In this document: positions 34,744-41,870 of the stretch, piece by piece
Layout: each line of letters begins with the position of its first letter
Position numbering within the stretch: the stretch's first letter is position 1
Assembly: GCF_026627445.1 (NCBI RefSeq)
Contig: NZ_JAPNLJ010000003.1
Coordinates: 233,624-297,623, forward strand
Length of the DNA: 64,000 nt
DNA from: Streptomyces sp. H27-H1
GTDB lineage: Bacteria; Actinomycetota; Actinomycetes; Streptomycetales; Streptomycetaceae
Direction of reading: 5' to 3'
Program-made: the position numbers and the translations under genes
The notes under the pieces: model-generated
The model's input: the letters and a program-made list of their open reading frames with translations, nothing else
What the model was told of the DNA's origin: nothing
Database searches by the model: none

Positions 34744-36417
34744 TCAGCCGGCGGTGACGAAGACGCTGTGCCGGCCGCTCGCACCGTCCGGGATGGTGCG
34801 GGCCCGCAGTTCGGTCTGGACCTCACCCCGGCCGTCCGTGGCACGGACGGTCAGCCGGTGACCGCCGGGCGTGGCCTTCCAGTCGAAGGACCACTGGCGC
34901 CAGGTGTCGGTGGTGGCCTGCGCCGCGAGCGAGGCCTCCTGCCACGGCCCGTCGTCGACCTGGATCTCGACCCGCTCGATGCCGCGGTGCTGGGCCCACG
35001 CCACCCCTGCCACCATCACGGTCCCGGCCGAGGTCCGGGCGAAGGGCTTGGGGGTGTCGATCCGGGCCTGCGTCTTGATCGGAGCCCGGCGCGCCCAGCC
35101 GCGCTTGACCCAGTACGGGTCGTAGGCGTCGAAGGTCGTGAGCTCGATCTCCCGGATCCACTTGCAGGCGGAGACGTAGCCGTAGAGACCGGGTACGAGC
35201 ATCCGGACCGGGAAACCGTGCTCGAAGGGGAGCGGCTCGCCGTTCATGGCGACGGCCAGCATCGCGTCCCGGCCGTCCATGACCTCCTCCACCGGGGTGC
35301 CCAGCGTCATCGCGTCCACGGAACGCGCGATCAGCTGGTCGGCCCGGCCGCCGCGCGACGGCGGTTGGACACCCGCCTCCCGCAACAGGTCCGACAGGCG
35401 TACGCCGAGCCAGCGCGCGGAGCCCGCGTACGGGCCACCGACCTCGTTGGACACACAGGTCAGCGTGATGTCCCGTTCGATCAGCGGGCGTTGGAGGAGT
35501 TCGGCGAAGGAGTAGGAGCGCGGGCGGGAGACGCCCTTGCCGTGGATGCGCAGGCTCCAGGTGTCCGCGTCCACCTTGGGGACCACGAGAGCGGTGTCGA
35601 CGCGGTAGAACTCCTTGTTCGGTGTGGTGAAGGCGCTGACCCCGGGGATCCGCAGGCTCGCTCCGGCCGGGATCGGCGGGGCCGGAGAGTCGGGCGTGGG
35701 CAGTCGTACGGCGGCTCGGGACGCCGCGGCGCCCTGGGCGCGCCGGCCGGTCAGGGCCCGGCCGAGGGCGCCCGCGCCGGTGGAGACGAGGGCTGTGACG
35801 CCTGCCGCGAGGAGGAAGCCCCGCCGGTTCCAGGCGGCGGGCGGGCTGTGGTCCGGGGCTCCCGCGCCGGTTCCAGTACCGGTACCGGCGCGGCTTTCGA
35901 TGCCGATCGGGGAACCCTCCGCGGTGCTCGCAGCGGTGTCGTCCCCGCTCGAGGGCCGGGCAACCGGGCCGCCCAACTTCCCCACCAGCAGGTACAGCAC
36001 CATCGCCCCGGCCGCTGCCCCCACGAGCGAGGGCAGCACGTCCGCCGGACCGGCCGCGTCGGGCCGCCCGAGGGCCGCCGCAGCGCCGAGGGCGCCGAAG
36101 ACCAGTACGCCCGCCGCACCCGTACGGCGGTGGCGCAGGGCGAACATCCCCAGCAGAGCCGCCAGGAGGCCGACGGTCGCGAGGATGCCGAGCTGGAGGA
36201 CCAGCTTGTCGTTCTCGCCGAAGGTCCGGATGGCGAAGTCCTTGAGGGCCGCCGGAGTGCGGTCGATGGCCGCCCCGCCGATCACCGTGACCGGTCCGGC
36301 CTGAGGCCGGACCAGGGACGCGGTCAGCTCGGCGGCGGCCAGTGCCGCGAATCCCGCCAGCAGGCCGCTCGCCGCGGCGAGAGCGCCGCGCTCGACTGTC
36401 CTTCGGTTGATGCTCAC
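34744..36417 (-). CDS. Membrane-bound molybdopterin-dependent oxidoreductase (sulfite oxidase family)
   Basis: About 557 residues. The N-terminal third has four hydrophobic segments, then a linker and an RRGFLLAAG twin-arginine-like motif before a fifth segment. The C-terminal half is a sulfite-oxidase-type domain: SLRIHGKGV, the Mo-coordinating cysteine in LTCVSNEVGG, WLGVRLSDLLREAG, FPVRMLVPGLYG, and a dimerisation (Ig-like) domain at the end. It probably acts on the outer face of the membrane. Electron partner and substrate are unknown. GTG 36417 is chosen because a SigK-like -10 element overlaps the alternative ATG 36426, making that codon untranscribed if the promoter is real. Membrane oxidoreductases of this type occur near sigK/rskA in actinobacteria. 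Confidence 0.9.
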   Translation of the reverse strand: MSINRRTVERGALAAASGLLAGFAALAAAELTASLVRPQAGPVTVIGGAAIDRTPAALKDFAIRTFGENDKLVLQLGILATVGLLAALLGMFALRHRRTGAAGVLVFGALGAAAALGRPDAAGPADVLPSLVGAAAGAMVLYLLVGKLGGPVARPSSGDDTAASTAEGSPIGIESRAGTGTGTGAGAPDHSPPAAWNRRGFLLAAGVTALVSTGAGALGRALTGRRAQGAAASRAAVRLPTPDSPAPPIPAGASLRIPGVSAFTTPNKEFYRVDTALVVPKVDADTWSLRIHGKGVSRPRSYSFAELLQRPLIERDITLTCVSNEVGGPYAGSARWLGVRLSDLLREAGVQPPSRGGRADQLIARSVDAMTLGTPVEEVMDGRDAMLAVAMNGEPLPFEHGFPVRMLVPGLYGYVSACKWIREIELTTFDAYDPYWVKRGWARRAPIKTQARIDTPKPFARTSAGTVMVAGVAWAQHRGIERVEIQVDDGPWQEASLAAQATTDTWRQWSFDWKATPGGHRLTVRATDGRGEVQTELRARTIPDGASGRHSVFVTAG

Positions 36418-36424
36418 GACCCTC

Positions 36425-36451
36425 ATTCGGCGCGGGATGCCTGCCGGATGG
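36425..36451 (-). promoter_or_regulatory. Candidate SigK-type promoter of the molybdopterin oxidoreductase
   Basis: On the minus strand CCATCC (36451-36446), 15-bp spacer, CCGAAT (36430-36425). This resembles the mycobacterial SigK promoter elements as I recall them (CCATCC and CCGAAT). A start 7-8 nt after the -10 would fall on the GTG at 36417, giving a leaderless transcript. Inferred. Confidence 0.55.
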
Positions 36452-36734
36452 GTCGGTCATCCGATCAAGTGAAGATCCGTCGGTGTGTTGACCCCTGTGC
36501 GCCGACCTTTGCGGGTCGGCCTTCGCGTACGGGCCTTCGCGTACGGGCCTTTGTGCGGGCCGTACGGCTTGCCCGTACGCGGGCGGCGGCGCCGACAGCT
36601 GCCGCCCGCGCGGGGCCTGCGGGACCCGGCGGCGCTCAGGAGCGGTGTCACACTCCCCGCCGGCCCGGAGGACCACCGGCCCGCCGCCGCCCGGTGACCG
36701 GCGGCGGGCCGGAGACCATGGCCCGGGTGGACCG
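36427..36734. other. Intergenic region between oxidoreductase promoter and chaplin
   Basis: 308 bp without a gene. It holds the SigK-like promoter, a 14-bp tandem repeat GGCCTTCGCGTACG (36518-36531 and 36532-36545, third partial copy after it), and the chaplin terminator: perfect 14-bp stem CCGGCCCGCCGCCG (36676-36689) / CGGCGGCGGGCCGG (36699-36712), on the minus strand 22 bp after the chaplin stop. Confidence 0.75.
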
Positions 36735-36974
36735 TCAGGCGTTGACGCAGGTGTTGCCGAAGGCGGGGTTGAGCAGCCCGATCACGCTGATCGAGTTGCC
36801 GCACGCGTTGATCGGGATGTGGATGGGGATCTGGATCAGGTTGCCCGAGCCGACCCCCGGGGAGTAGGCGGCGACGCCCTGGGCTCCGGCGTCGGCCGAG
36901 GCCGCAGAGGCCCCGCCTACGAGAAGGGCGCCCGAGGCGAGGGCGAGTACGGCACTCTTGAGGACACGCGACAC
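36735..36974 (-). CDS. Short chaplin (ChpE/ChpH type)
   Basis: 79 residues from GTG 36974, which has GGAG 8 nt upstream. Signal peptide (LKSAVLALASGALLVGGASA), then a single chaplin domain of about 50 residues: DAGAQGVAAYSPGVGSGN, two cysteines in INACGNS and FGNTCVNA, and the GLLNPAFGN block. Short chaplins are secreted amyloid-forming surfactants that coat aerial hyphae and spores and cooperate with rodlins; a rodlin gene lies at 3123-3533. It sits inside a locus otherwise made of SigK-module genes and is divergent from sigK. Confidence 0.95.
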   Translation of the reverse strand: MSRVLKSAVLALASGALLVGGASAASADAGAQGVAAYSPGVGSGNLIQIPIHIPINACGNSISVIGLLNPAFGNTCVNA

Positions 36975-37336
36975 GACAGATCTCCTTGCTGGCTGTGCGG
37001 CGGCGTGCTCCGGGACACCATCGGCCCCGCGGCCCGCCGTGCGGCCCTGCGATGGGCCCGCAGCCCTCCTTCGCCCCGGACCCCCGCCGCGGTTTGGTCC
37101 CGGGGTGCCGATTCCCCCGAACGAGTGTCTTTTCGCGTGTACGTCGGCCAATCCGGTCTCGGACCCGCTCCGAAGAGAGGGTGAGACAGCAAGGAACCGG
37201 CGCGCACCGCAACCTCGCCGGACGAGCACGGGTGCGCCTGCCACGAAGGATCGTTCATGCGATGGATGGACCGGCGAGAACCCCTCTCGGCTCCGGCGTG
37301 CCCGCCCGGGCCCGGCCGTACACGGGGGCCGCTCAG
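36975..37336. promoter_or_regulatory. Divergent chaplin/sigK upstream region
   Basis: 362 bp between the chaplin start and the chosen sigK start. It must hold both promoters. I could not identify a BldN- or SigK-type motif with confidence. An alternative sigK start, ATG 37262 with GAAGGA 11 nt upstream, lies inside it. Confidence 0.4.
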
Positions 37337-37954
37337 GTGAACCCCGAGGAGCTGCGCTTCCCCGGACCGGGCCCCGGCGGCGGCCCCGCCCGCGGTCCCG
37401 GATCGGCCGCGGCCGAACTCGCGGAGCTGATGGCGCGCGTCGCGCAGGGAGACCAGGACGCCTTCTCCGCGCTGTACGACGCCGTGGCCGGAACCGTCTT
37501 CGGCATCGCGGTCAAGGTCGTGCGCGACCGCGCGCAGTCGGAGGAGGTCGCCCAGGAGGTGATGATCGACGTGTGGCGCCAGGCCGCCCGCTTCCGCCCC
37601 GACCAGGGGAGCGTCATGGCCTGGGTGGGCACGATCGCCCATCGCCGGGCGGTCGACCGGGTCCGCTCCGCCCAGGCCTCGGCCACCCGTGAGCACGACG
37701 TGGGTGTACGCGGCCAGGAGCGGCCCTTCGACGAGGTGAGCGAACAGGTGGAGAACCGCCTGGAGCGCGACCAGGTCAAACGCTGCCTGCGCCGGCTGAC
37801 CGAGCTCCAGCGCCAGGCCGTCACCCTCGCTTACTACCAGGGGCTGACCTACCGTGAGGTGGCCGAGACCCTCCAGACCCCTCTTCCCACGATCAAGACC
37901 CGGATGCGCGACGGACTGATCCGCCTGCGTGACTGCATGGGGGTGACCACGTGA
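37337..37954 (+). CDS. sigK: ECF RNA polymerase sigma factor SigK
   Basis: 205 residues from GTG 37337 (or 230 from ATG 37262). Region 2 reads DAFSALYDAVAGTVFGIAVKVVRDRAQSEEV and AQEVMIDVWRQAARF; region 4 reads LTELQRQAVTLAYYQGLTYREVAETL followed by TIKTRMRDGLIRLR. The sequence closely follows the SigK (ECF19) pattern, including AHRRAVDRVRS between the domains. It directs polymerase to a small regulon when its anti-sigma factor is degraded. It overlaps rskA by 4 bp (GTGA), so the two proteins are made together. Confidence 0.9.
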   Translation: MNPEELRFPGPGPGGGPARGPGSAAAELAELMARVAQGDQDAFSALYDAVAGTVFGIAVKVVRDRAQSEEVAQEVMIDVWRQAARFRPDQGSVMAWVGTIAHRRAVDRVRSAQASATREHDVGVRGQERPFDEVSEQVENRLERDQVKRCLRRLTELQRQAVTLAYYQGLTYREVAETLQTPLPTIKTRMRDGLIRLRDCMGVTT

Positions 37955-38697
37955 AGCACGACGAAGAACTGCACACCCTCACCGCGGCCTACGTACTCGA
38001 CGCGCTCGAACCGGGCGAACAGGAGGCGTTCTCGCGGCACTTGACCCGGTGCGCGCCGTGCTCCGGGGACGTCGCGGAGTTCTCCGCCGCGGCCGGCCGG
38101 CTGGCAGCCGCCGTAGCCGTAGTGCCCCCGCCGCACCTGAAGACGGCGGTCCTCGCCCGCATCGAGACCGTCCGCCAGGAGCCCCCGCGGGTCGGCGTCC
38201 GGCGGGCGGCCGGATTCCTGGACCGGCTCCCGCGCAGGACCGGCGCCTTCGTCGTCGCCGCTTCCCTCGTCGGGGCGGCCCTCTTCGGCGGCGCCGCGCT
38301 CTACGAGACCCGGCAGGCGGAGCAGGCCCGGCAAGAGGCCCGGCAGGCCGAGGCGCGGAGCCAGGAGGTGCGGGCCGTGGTCACGGCCCCGGACGCCCGT
38401 ACCGTCCACGGCCGCACCAGCAGCGGAGCCGGCGCTACCGTGATCACCTCCCAGGCCCGGGACAAGGCGGTGTTCCTCACCGACCGGCTGCCGGCCCCCG
38501 GGGCGGGCCACACGTACCAGCTCTGGCTCGCCCACGGCGACACGATGCGCCCGGCCGGTTTCCTCACCGGTGACGGGGCGGCCGTCCTGGACGGAGACCT
38601 CGGCACGGCCACGGCGGTCGGCCTGACCCTGGAGCCCGCCGGGGGATCGGCGCAGCCGACGACCAGCCCCCTGCTCCTGCTCGCCCTCCCGGCGTAG
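37951..38697 (+). CDS. rskA: Anti-sigma-K factor RskA
   Basis: 248 residues. The N-terminal zinc anti-sigma domain has the HxxxCxxC motif (H30, C34, C37 in SRHLTRCAPCSGD). One TM helix is at about 93-112 (FVVAASLVGAALFGGA). A coiled, Gln/Glu/Ala-rich stretch (QAEQARQEARQAEARSQE) precedes the extracytoplasmic RskA domain, with GHTYQLWLAHGDTMRPAG. It holds SigK at the membrane until regulated proteolysis. It is translationally coupled to sigK. A redox or envelope signal is known for mycobacterial RskA; the signal here is unknown. Confidence 0.92.
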   Translation: MKHDEELHTLTAAYVLDALEPGEQEAFSRHLTRCAPCSGDVAEFSAAAGRLAAAVAVVPPPHLKTAVLARIETVRQEPPRVGVRRAAGFLDRLPRRTGAFVVAASLVGAALFGGAALYETRQAEQARQEARQAEARSQEVRAVVTAPDARTVHGRTSSGAGATVITSQARDKAVFLTDRLPAPGAGHTYQLWLAHGDTMRPAGFLTGDGAAVLDGDLGTATAVGLTLEPAGGSAQPTTSPLLLLALPA

Positions 38698-38756
38698 CAC
38701 GTACGGCAGACCCGGGCGGGTGACCGGAGCTCTCGCTCCCGGTCACCCGCCCCGCC

Positions 38757-39215
38757 GGCGTCACGGAAAGGCCGAGAAGCGCGATCGCGTTCGTGTCGAG
38801 GATCGCGGCGGCGTCCAGCGAGGGCAGCCCCGATCCGCTGACGTAGGAGGCCTCCCGTACGAACACCTCCCCGTCCTCGAAGGGGGAGCCGAGGACCAGC
38901 CGCGCCCCCACCATCCCGAGCTCGTCGAAGGCGTACGCGAGCTCGCGCACATGCCGCGTCCATGTGCGGCAGCGGCATCGGCAGCGGCAGCGCCGCGAAG
39001 GCCAGGAAGCGGCCGGGCCACCGGGCGACCAGCTCGGCGTACGCCTCGTTGGCCGCGCGCGCCAGCAGCACCGCGTCGGCCTCCCGGGGCAGGTGCGGGG
39101 ACTGCGGCGGGACGGACAGCACTTGGCGGGAGATCCCCATCCGGTCCATGAGGGCGAACCGGTGCTCGAGGTCGGCCGCGGTGGCCGGGCTCGGCTCTGG
39201 CCCTGATCTCCGCCG
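38757..39215 (-). pseudogene. Amidohydrolase (ACMSD/6-MSA decarboxylase-like) remnant
   Basis: Reading leftward, one frame gives LEHRFALMDRMGISRQVLSV and NEAYAELVARWPGRFLAFAALPLPMP, a typical N-terminal part of an amidohydrolase-2 protein. At about 38950-38957 the homology jumps frame to VRELAYAFDELGMVGARLVLG, as if one base were inserted after the HMDAA codons. The text then passes directly to an amidohydrolase C-terminus (LDAAAILDTNAIALLGL). The catalytic metal-binding core and the true N-terminus are missing. It lies between rskA and the DinB gene and must be non-functional. Confidence 0.7.
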
Positions 39216-39218
39216 GAT

Positions 39219-39725
39219 CTAGTCGCCGGTCGTGCCGTCGAGCATCTCGCGCAGGATGTCCAGGTGGCCGTTGTGGCGGGCCGTCTCCTCGGTGAGGTGG
39301 AGGAGGATCCAGCGCAGGTCGACGTGGAGGCCGTTGCGGACGGCTCGCTGGGCCTGGCTGTCCAGGCCGTTCCCGGCAACCAGTTCGCGGTAGCGGGCGC
39401 TCTGCTCGGCGTATTCGTCTAGCAACTGCGTGAGTGGGAAGCCGACGGCTATACGCATCTCGCGGTCGGGGTCCTCATCGGTCCAGGGGCCCTGGTCTTC
39501 CTCCCCGAGGAAGACCACCTGGAACCAGTAGTACTCGACCCAGCGGAGGTGGTTGATCACTCCGCTCATGGTCATCAGCGGTGAGCCGGGCAGGAGCGCC
39601 TTGCGTGCGTTCTCTGCGGAGACGCCCTGGCACTTGGCGCGGGCGGTGTCACGTGTGTAGTCGAGGAAGGTTGCGAGCTGGGTGCGCTCGTCCCAAGCGG
39701 GGGGCGTGTCGTCGATTCTGGTCAT
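39219..39725 (-). CDS. DinB/DUF664 family protein
   Basis: 168 residues forming a four-helix bundle. It has the DUF664 layout: PPAWDERTQLATFLDYTRDTA, INHLRWVEYYWF with the first metal-type histidine, and LLHLTEETARHNGHLDILREMLDG with the two later histidines. These are DinB-superfamily proteins, some of which are mycothiol-dependent enzymes; the reaction here is unknown. The last codon lies 4 bp from the amidohydrolase remnant. Confidence 0.92.
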   Translation of the reverse strand: MTRIDDTPPAWDERTQLATFLDYTRDTARAKCQGVSAENARKALLPGSPLMTMSGVINHLRWVEYYWFQVVFLGEEDQGPWTDEDPDREMRIAVGFPLTQLLDEYAEQSARYRELVAGNGLDSQAQRAVRNGLHVDLRWILLHLTEETARHNGHLDILREMLDGTTGD

Positions 39726-39795
39726 CGGGGGAAGGGTCTCCGATCACCGCGACCGATGTCGAGGCATTTATCGAGGGCCCAACCTACCCAGCCCT

Positions 39796-39859
39796 CTGTC
39801 CGGCGGATCGCCACAGCGATTCAGCGCCGGTGGGCTTCCCAGCATGATCCGCCGGACAG
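39796..39859. repeat. 14-bp perfect inverted repeat
   Basis: CTGTCCGGCGGATC (39796-39809) and GATCCGCCGGACAG (39846-39859) are exact complements 36 nt apart. It could be a long-loop hairpin or the ends of a tiny non-coding element. No target-site duplication is obvious. Confidence 0.6.
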
Positions 39860-40191
39860 GCCCTGAACCTAGCCCTGGCCGAGGCACTGGCTCCGGCCCT
39901 CGGCCCTTGGTCCCGGCTCCCGGCCCCGGCCGCGGACCGAGGGGCCATGCGGGAGGCGCCGGTGTGAAGCGACCCCGGTGTCCGCCGCTGAGCACGGGCG
40001 CTTCGTGCATCGTCCTTTGAGCCGAGCTACGAGTCCGCGGCTTGTGAGGTGCCGCTGCCGGGCGACGGCACCGGCGAGAACCCGGACCGCACCGTCCGCG
40101 GTTCCCCGGCCGGGAGGCCCTCGTCGACATGGCCTCCGGGCACCGGGTCCGCAGGCGGACGGCCGGTCTTGCGGGCCCGCCCTGGGCCGGT

Positions 40192-40351
40192 CCGGTGTCC
40201 CCTACCGTTCTGGGCTGGGTGTCCCCTTACGCTCCGGGCCGGCGTCCCCTACCGCTCCGGGCCGGCCCGGTGTCCCGTACCGCTCCGGTCCGGTGTCCCG
40301 TACCGCTCCCGACCGGTCTGCTGTCCCGTACCGAAGCGGCGTTACGGGACA
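40192..40351. repeat. Degenerate 23-28 bp tandem repeat ending in a hairpin
   Basis: About six copies of a unit close to GGTGTCCCGTACCGCTCCGG, in direct orientation. The last direct copy is followed by an inverted copy, so that TGTCCCGTA (40322-40330) pairs with TACGGGACA (40343-40351). On the minus strand this hairpin lies just after the stop of the PepSY-like gene and may act as its terminator. Confidence 0.7.
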
Positions 40352-40373
40352 CCGGACACGCACCCGCACCCGC

Positions 40374-41060
40374 TCAGCGGGACGCCCCGGCGCCCTTCCC
40401 CGCGACCGTGTTGCCGGTGACCGTGCCGTCGGTGCCGGACAGGGTCACGACGTGCCGGACCCCGTCGGAGCCGAGGACCACCACGCGCCAGGCGCTCCCG
40501 CCGCCCTCCTGGGCGATCACGCGCAGTGCTTCGGCCTTGCCGCCGGGCACGGCGGCCTCCGCCTTCTCCAGGGCCTGGGCCGCCGGCAGTGCGGGCAGCG
40601 GGACGGGGGCCCGGTCGGGGCGGTCCACGACGGTCCCCTCCTCGCCGTCGGGCGCCTCGGGGCGCTCGGATCCGCCGGGCGGGAAGACGCCCCGCTCACC
40701 CTTCTGACCTCTCGTGCCGGGCTCGCCGGCCTTCCCGGGGCGCGCGGGCAGCGGAGCCGTCATCATGCCCTCGCCGTGCCGCTCGACGTCGAACCGGTCC
40801 CACACCCGCTCCGCGCGCGTACGGCGCACGTCGTGCTCGTGGTCGGCCACGGCTCCCACCACGGCTCCCGCGCCCGCGCTCGCCACCACCACGAGCCCGA
40901 GCGCCACCCAGCGCCCCCGGCCCTCACGGGCGAACCGCGTGACGCGGGTGAAGCGGGCCCGGCCGGAGCCGCGTCCCGTCGCCTTGACGGTGGAGTCGCC
41001 CTCGTCGGAGGAGGGAACGGCCGGGGGGTACTCGGGCGGCTGCGGACTGGACTGAGTCAT
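40374..41060 (-). CDS. Single-pass membrane protein with PepSY-like C-terminus
   Basis: 228 residues from ATG 41060 (GAGGAG 7 nt upstream). It has a Pro/Ser-rich cytoplasmic start, one TM helix (WVALGLVVVASAGAGAVVGAV), a Pro/Gly-rich extracytoplasmic spacer, and a final region LEKAEAAVPGGKAEALRVIAQEGGGSAWRVVV-like (the run is at about 168-205) that resembles a PepSY unit. It is divergent from an OmpR-type two-component system whose promoter region it shares. In many Streptomyces a PepSY membrane protein is the target or modulator of such a system. Function otherwise unknown. Confidence 0.75.
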   Translation of the reverse strand: MTQSSPQPPEYPPAVPSSDEGDSTVKATGRGSGRARFTRVTRFAREGRGRWVALGLVVVASAGAGAVVGAVADHEHDVRRTRAERVWDRFDVERHGEGMMTAPLPARPGKAGEPGTRGQKGERGVFPPGGSERPEAPDGEEGTVVDRPDRAPVPLPALPAAQALEKAEAAVPGGKAEALRVIAQEGGGSAWRVVVLGSDGVRHVVTLSGTDGTVTGNTVAGKGAGASR

Positions 41061-41121
41061 CTGGATGCTCCTCGCGTTCTCCGGGCGACGCACCCGGCTC
41101 GGCCGATCCTGCGAGCAGGAT

Positions 41122-41160
41122 GCTGAAGCTCCGCTGAAGCGAGCTGAAGAACCCTTCAGC
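41122..41160. promoter_or_regulatory. Candidate response-regulator operator (GCTGAAG direct repeats)
   Basis: GCTGAAG occurs at 41122, 41133 and 41143 (period 11 and 10 bp), followed by the inverted half TTCAGC at 41155-41160. Helically phased direct repeats are typical OmpR/PhoB-family sites. Position between the divergent PepSY-like gene and the response regulator suggests control of both. Confidence 0.65.
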
Positions 41161-41192
41161 AAGCCGGCGACGCGACCTGAGAACCTTGCCCC

Positions 41193-41870
41193 ATGCGCGT
41201 ACTGGTGGTCGAGGACGAGCGGCGGCTTGCCGCCGCCCTGCAACGCGGTCTGCGGGCCGAGGGCTTCACGGTGGACACGGCACACGACGGCCCGCAAGGC
41301 CTGTGGATGGCCGGCGAGCACGACTACGACGCCATCGTGCTCGACATCATGCTGCCCGGCCTCAACGGCTACCGGGTGTGCGCCCGGCTGCGCGCGGCCG
41401 GCTGCGAGTCCGGCATCCTCATGCTCACCGCCAAGGACGGCGAGTACGACGAGGCCGAGGCCCTGGACACCGGAGCCGACGACTTCCTCTCCAAGCCCTT
41501 CTCCTACGTGGTCCTCGTGGCCCGCCTGCGCGCCCTGATCCGGCGCACCGGCCGCCGCAGCCCGCAGGTCATGGAGTTCGGCGACCTCCTCGTCGACCCG
41601 GCCCGGCAGCGTTGTACGCGCGGCGGCGTCGAAGCCCGGCTGACCGCACGCGAGTTCGCCGTCCTGGTGCACCTGGCGCGCCGGGCCGGAGAAGTCGTAC
41701 CCAAGCGGGACATCCTCGACCACGTCTGGGACGCCGCCTACGAGGGCGACCTCAACGTCGTCGAGGTCCATGTCAGCGCCCTGCGCCGGAAGATAGACGC
41801 CCCCTTCGGCCGGGCCGCGGTGGAGACCGTCCGGGGCGCCGGCTACCGGCTGGCGGCCGACGGTGGCTGA
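41193..41870 (+). CDS. OmpR-family response regulator
   Basis: 225 residues. The receiver domain has acidic pair E7-D8 (VVEDE), phospho-acceptor D52 in DAIVLDIMLPG, and the conserved lysine in FLSKPF. The C-terminal winged helix is of the OmpR/PhoB type (LTAREFAVLVHLARRAGEVV, VHVSALRRKID, GAGYRL). It overlaps the histidine kinase gene by 8 bp, so the two are co-translated. Direct repeats just upstream suggest autoregulation. Confidence 0.95.
   Translation: MRVLVVEDERRLAAALQRGLRAEGFTVDTAHDGPQGLWMAGEHDYDAIVLDIMLPGLNGYRVCARLRAAGCESGILMLTAKDGEYDEAEALDTGADDFLSKPFSYVVLVARLRALIRRTGRRSPQVMEFGDLLVDPARQRCTRGGVEARLTAREFAVLVHLARRAGEVVPKRDILDHVWDAAYEGDLNVVEVHVSALRRKIDAPFGRAAVETVRGAGYRLAADGG

Larger units (their letters stand above)
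39726..40373. other. Gene-free, repeat-rich intergenic region
   Basis: 648 bp. The open frames crossing it are low-complexity Arg/Pro/Ala text, and none is convincing. It contains a long inverted repeat (39796-39859) and a degenerate tandem repeat (40192-40351), listed separately. Confidence 0.7.

Noticed and set aside
40192..40351. Tandem repeat as a CRISPR array
   Set aside because: Units are contiguous without unique spacers, vary in length, and no cas genes are near.
39978..41126. 382-residue ORF through the tandem repeat
   Set aside because: Reads as repeated Arg/Pro/Ser text and runs antisense into the PepSY-like gene.
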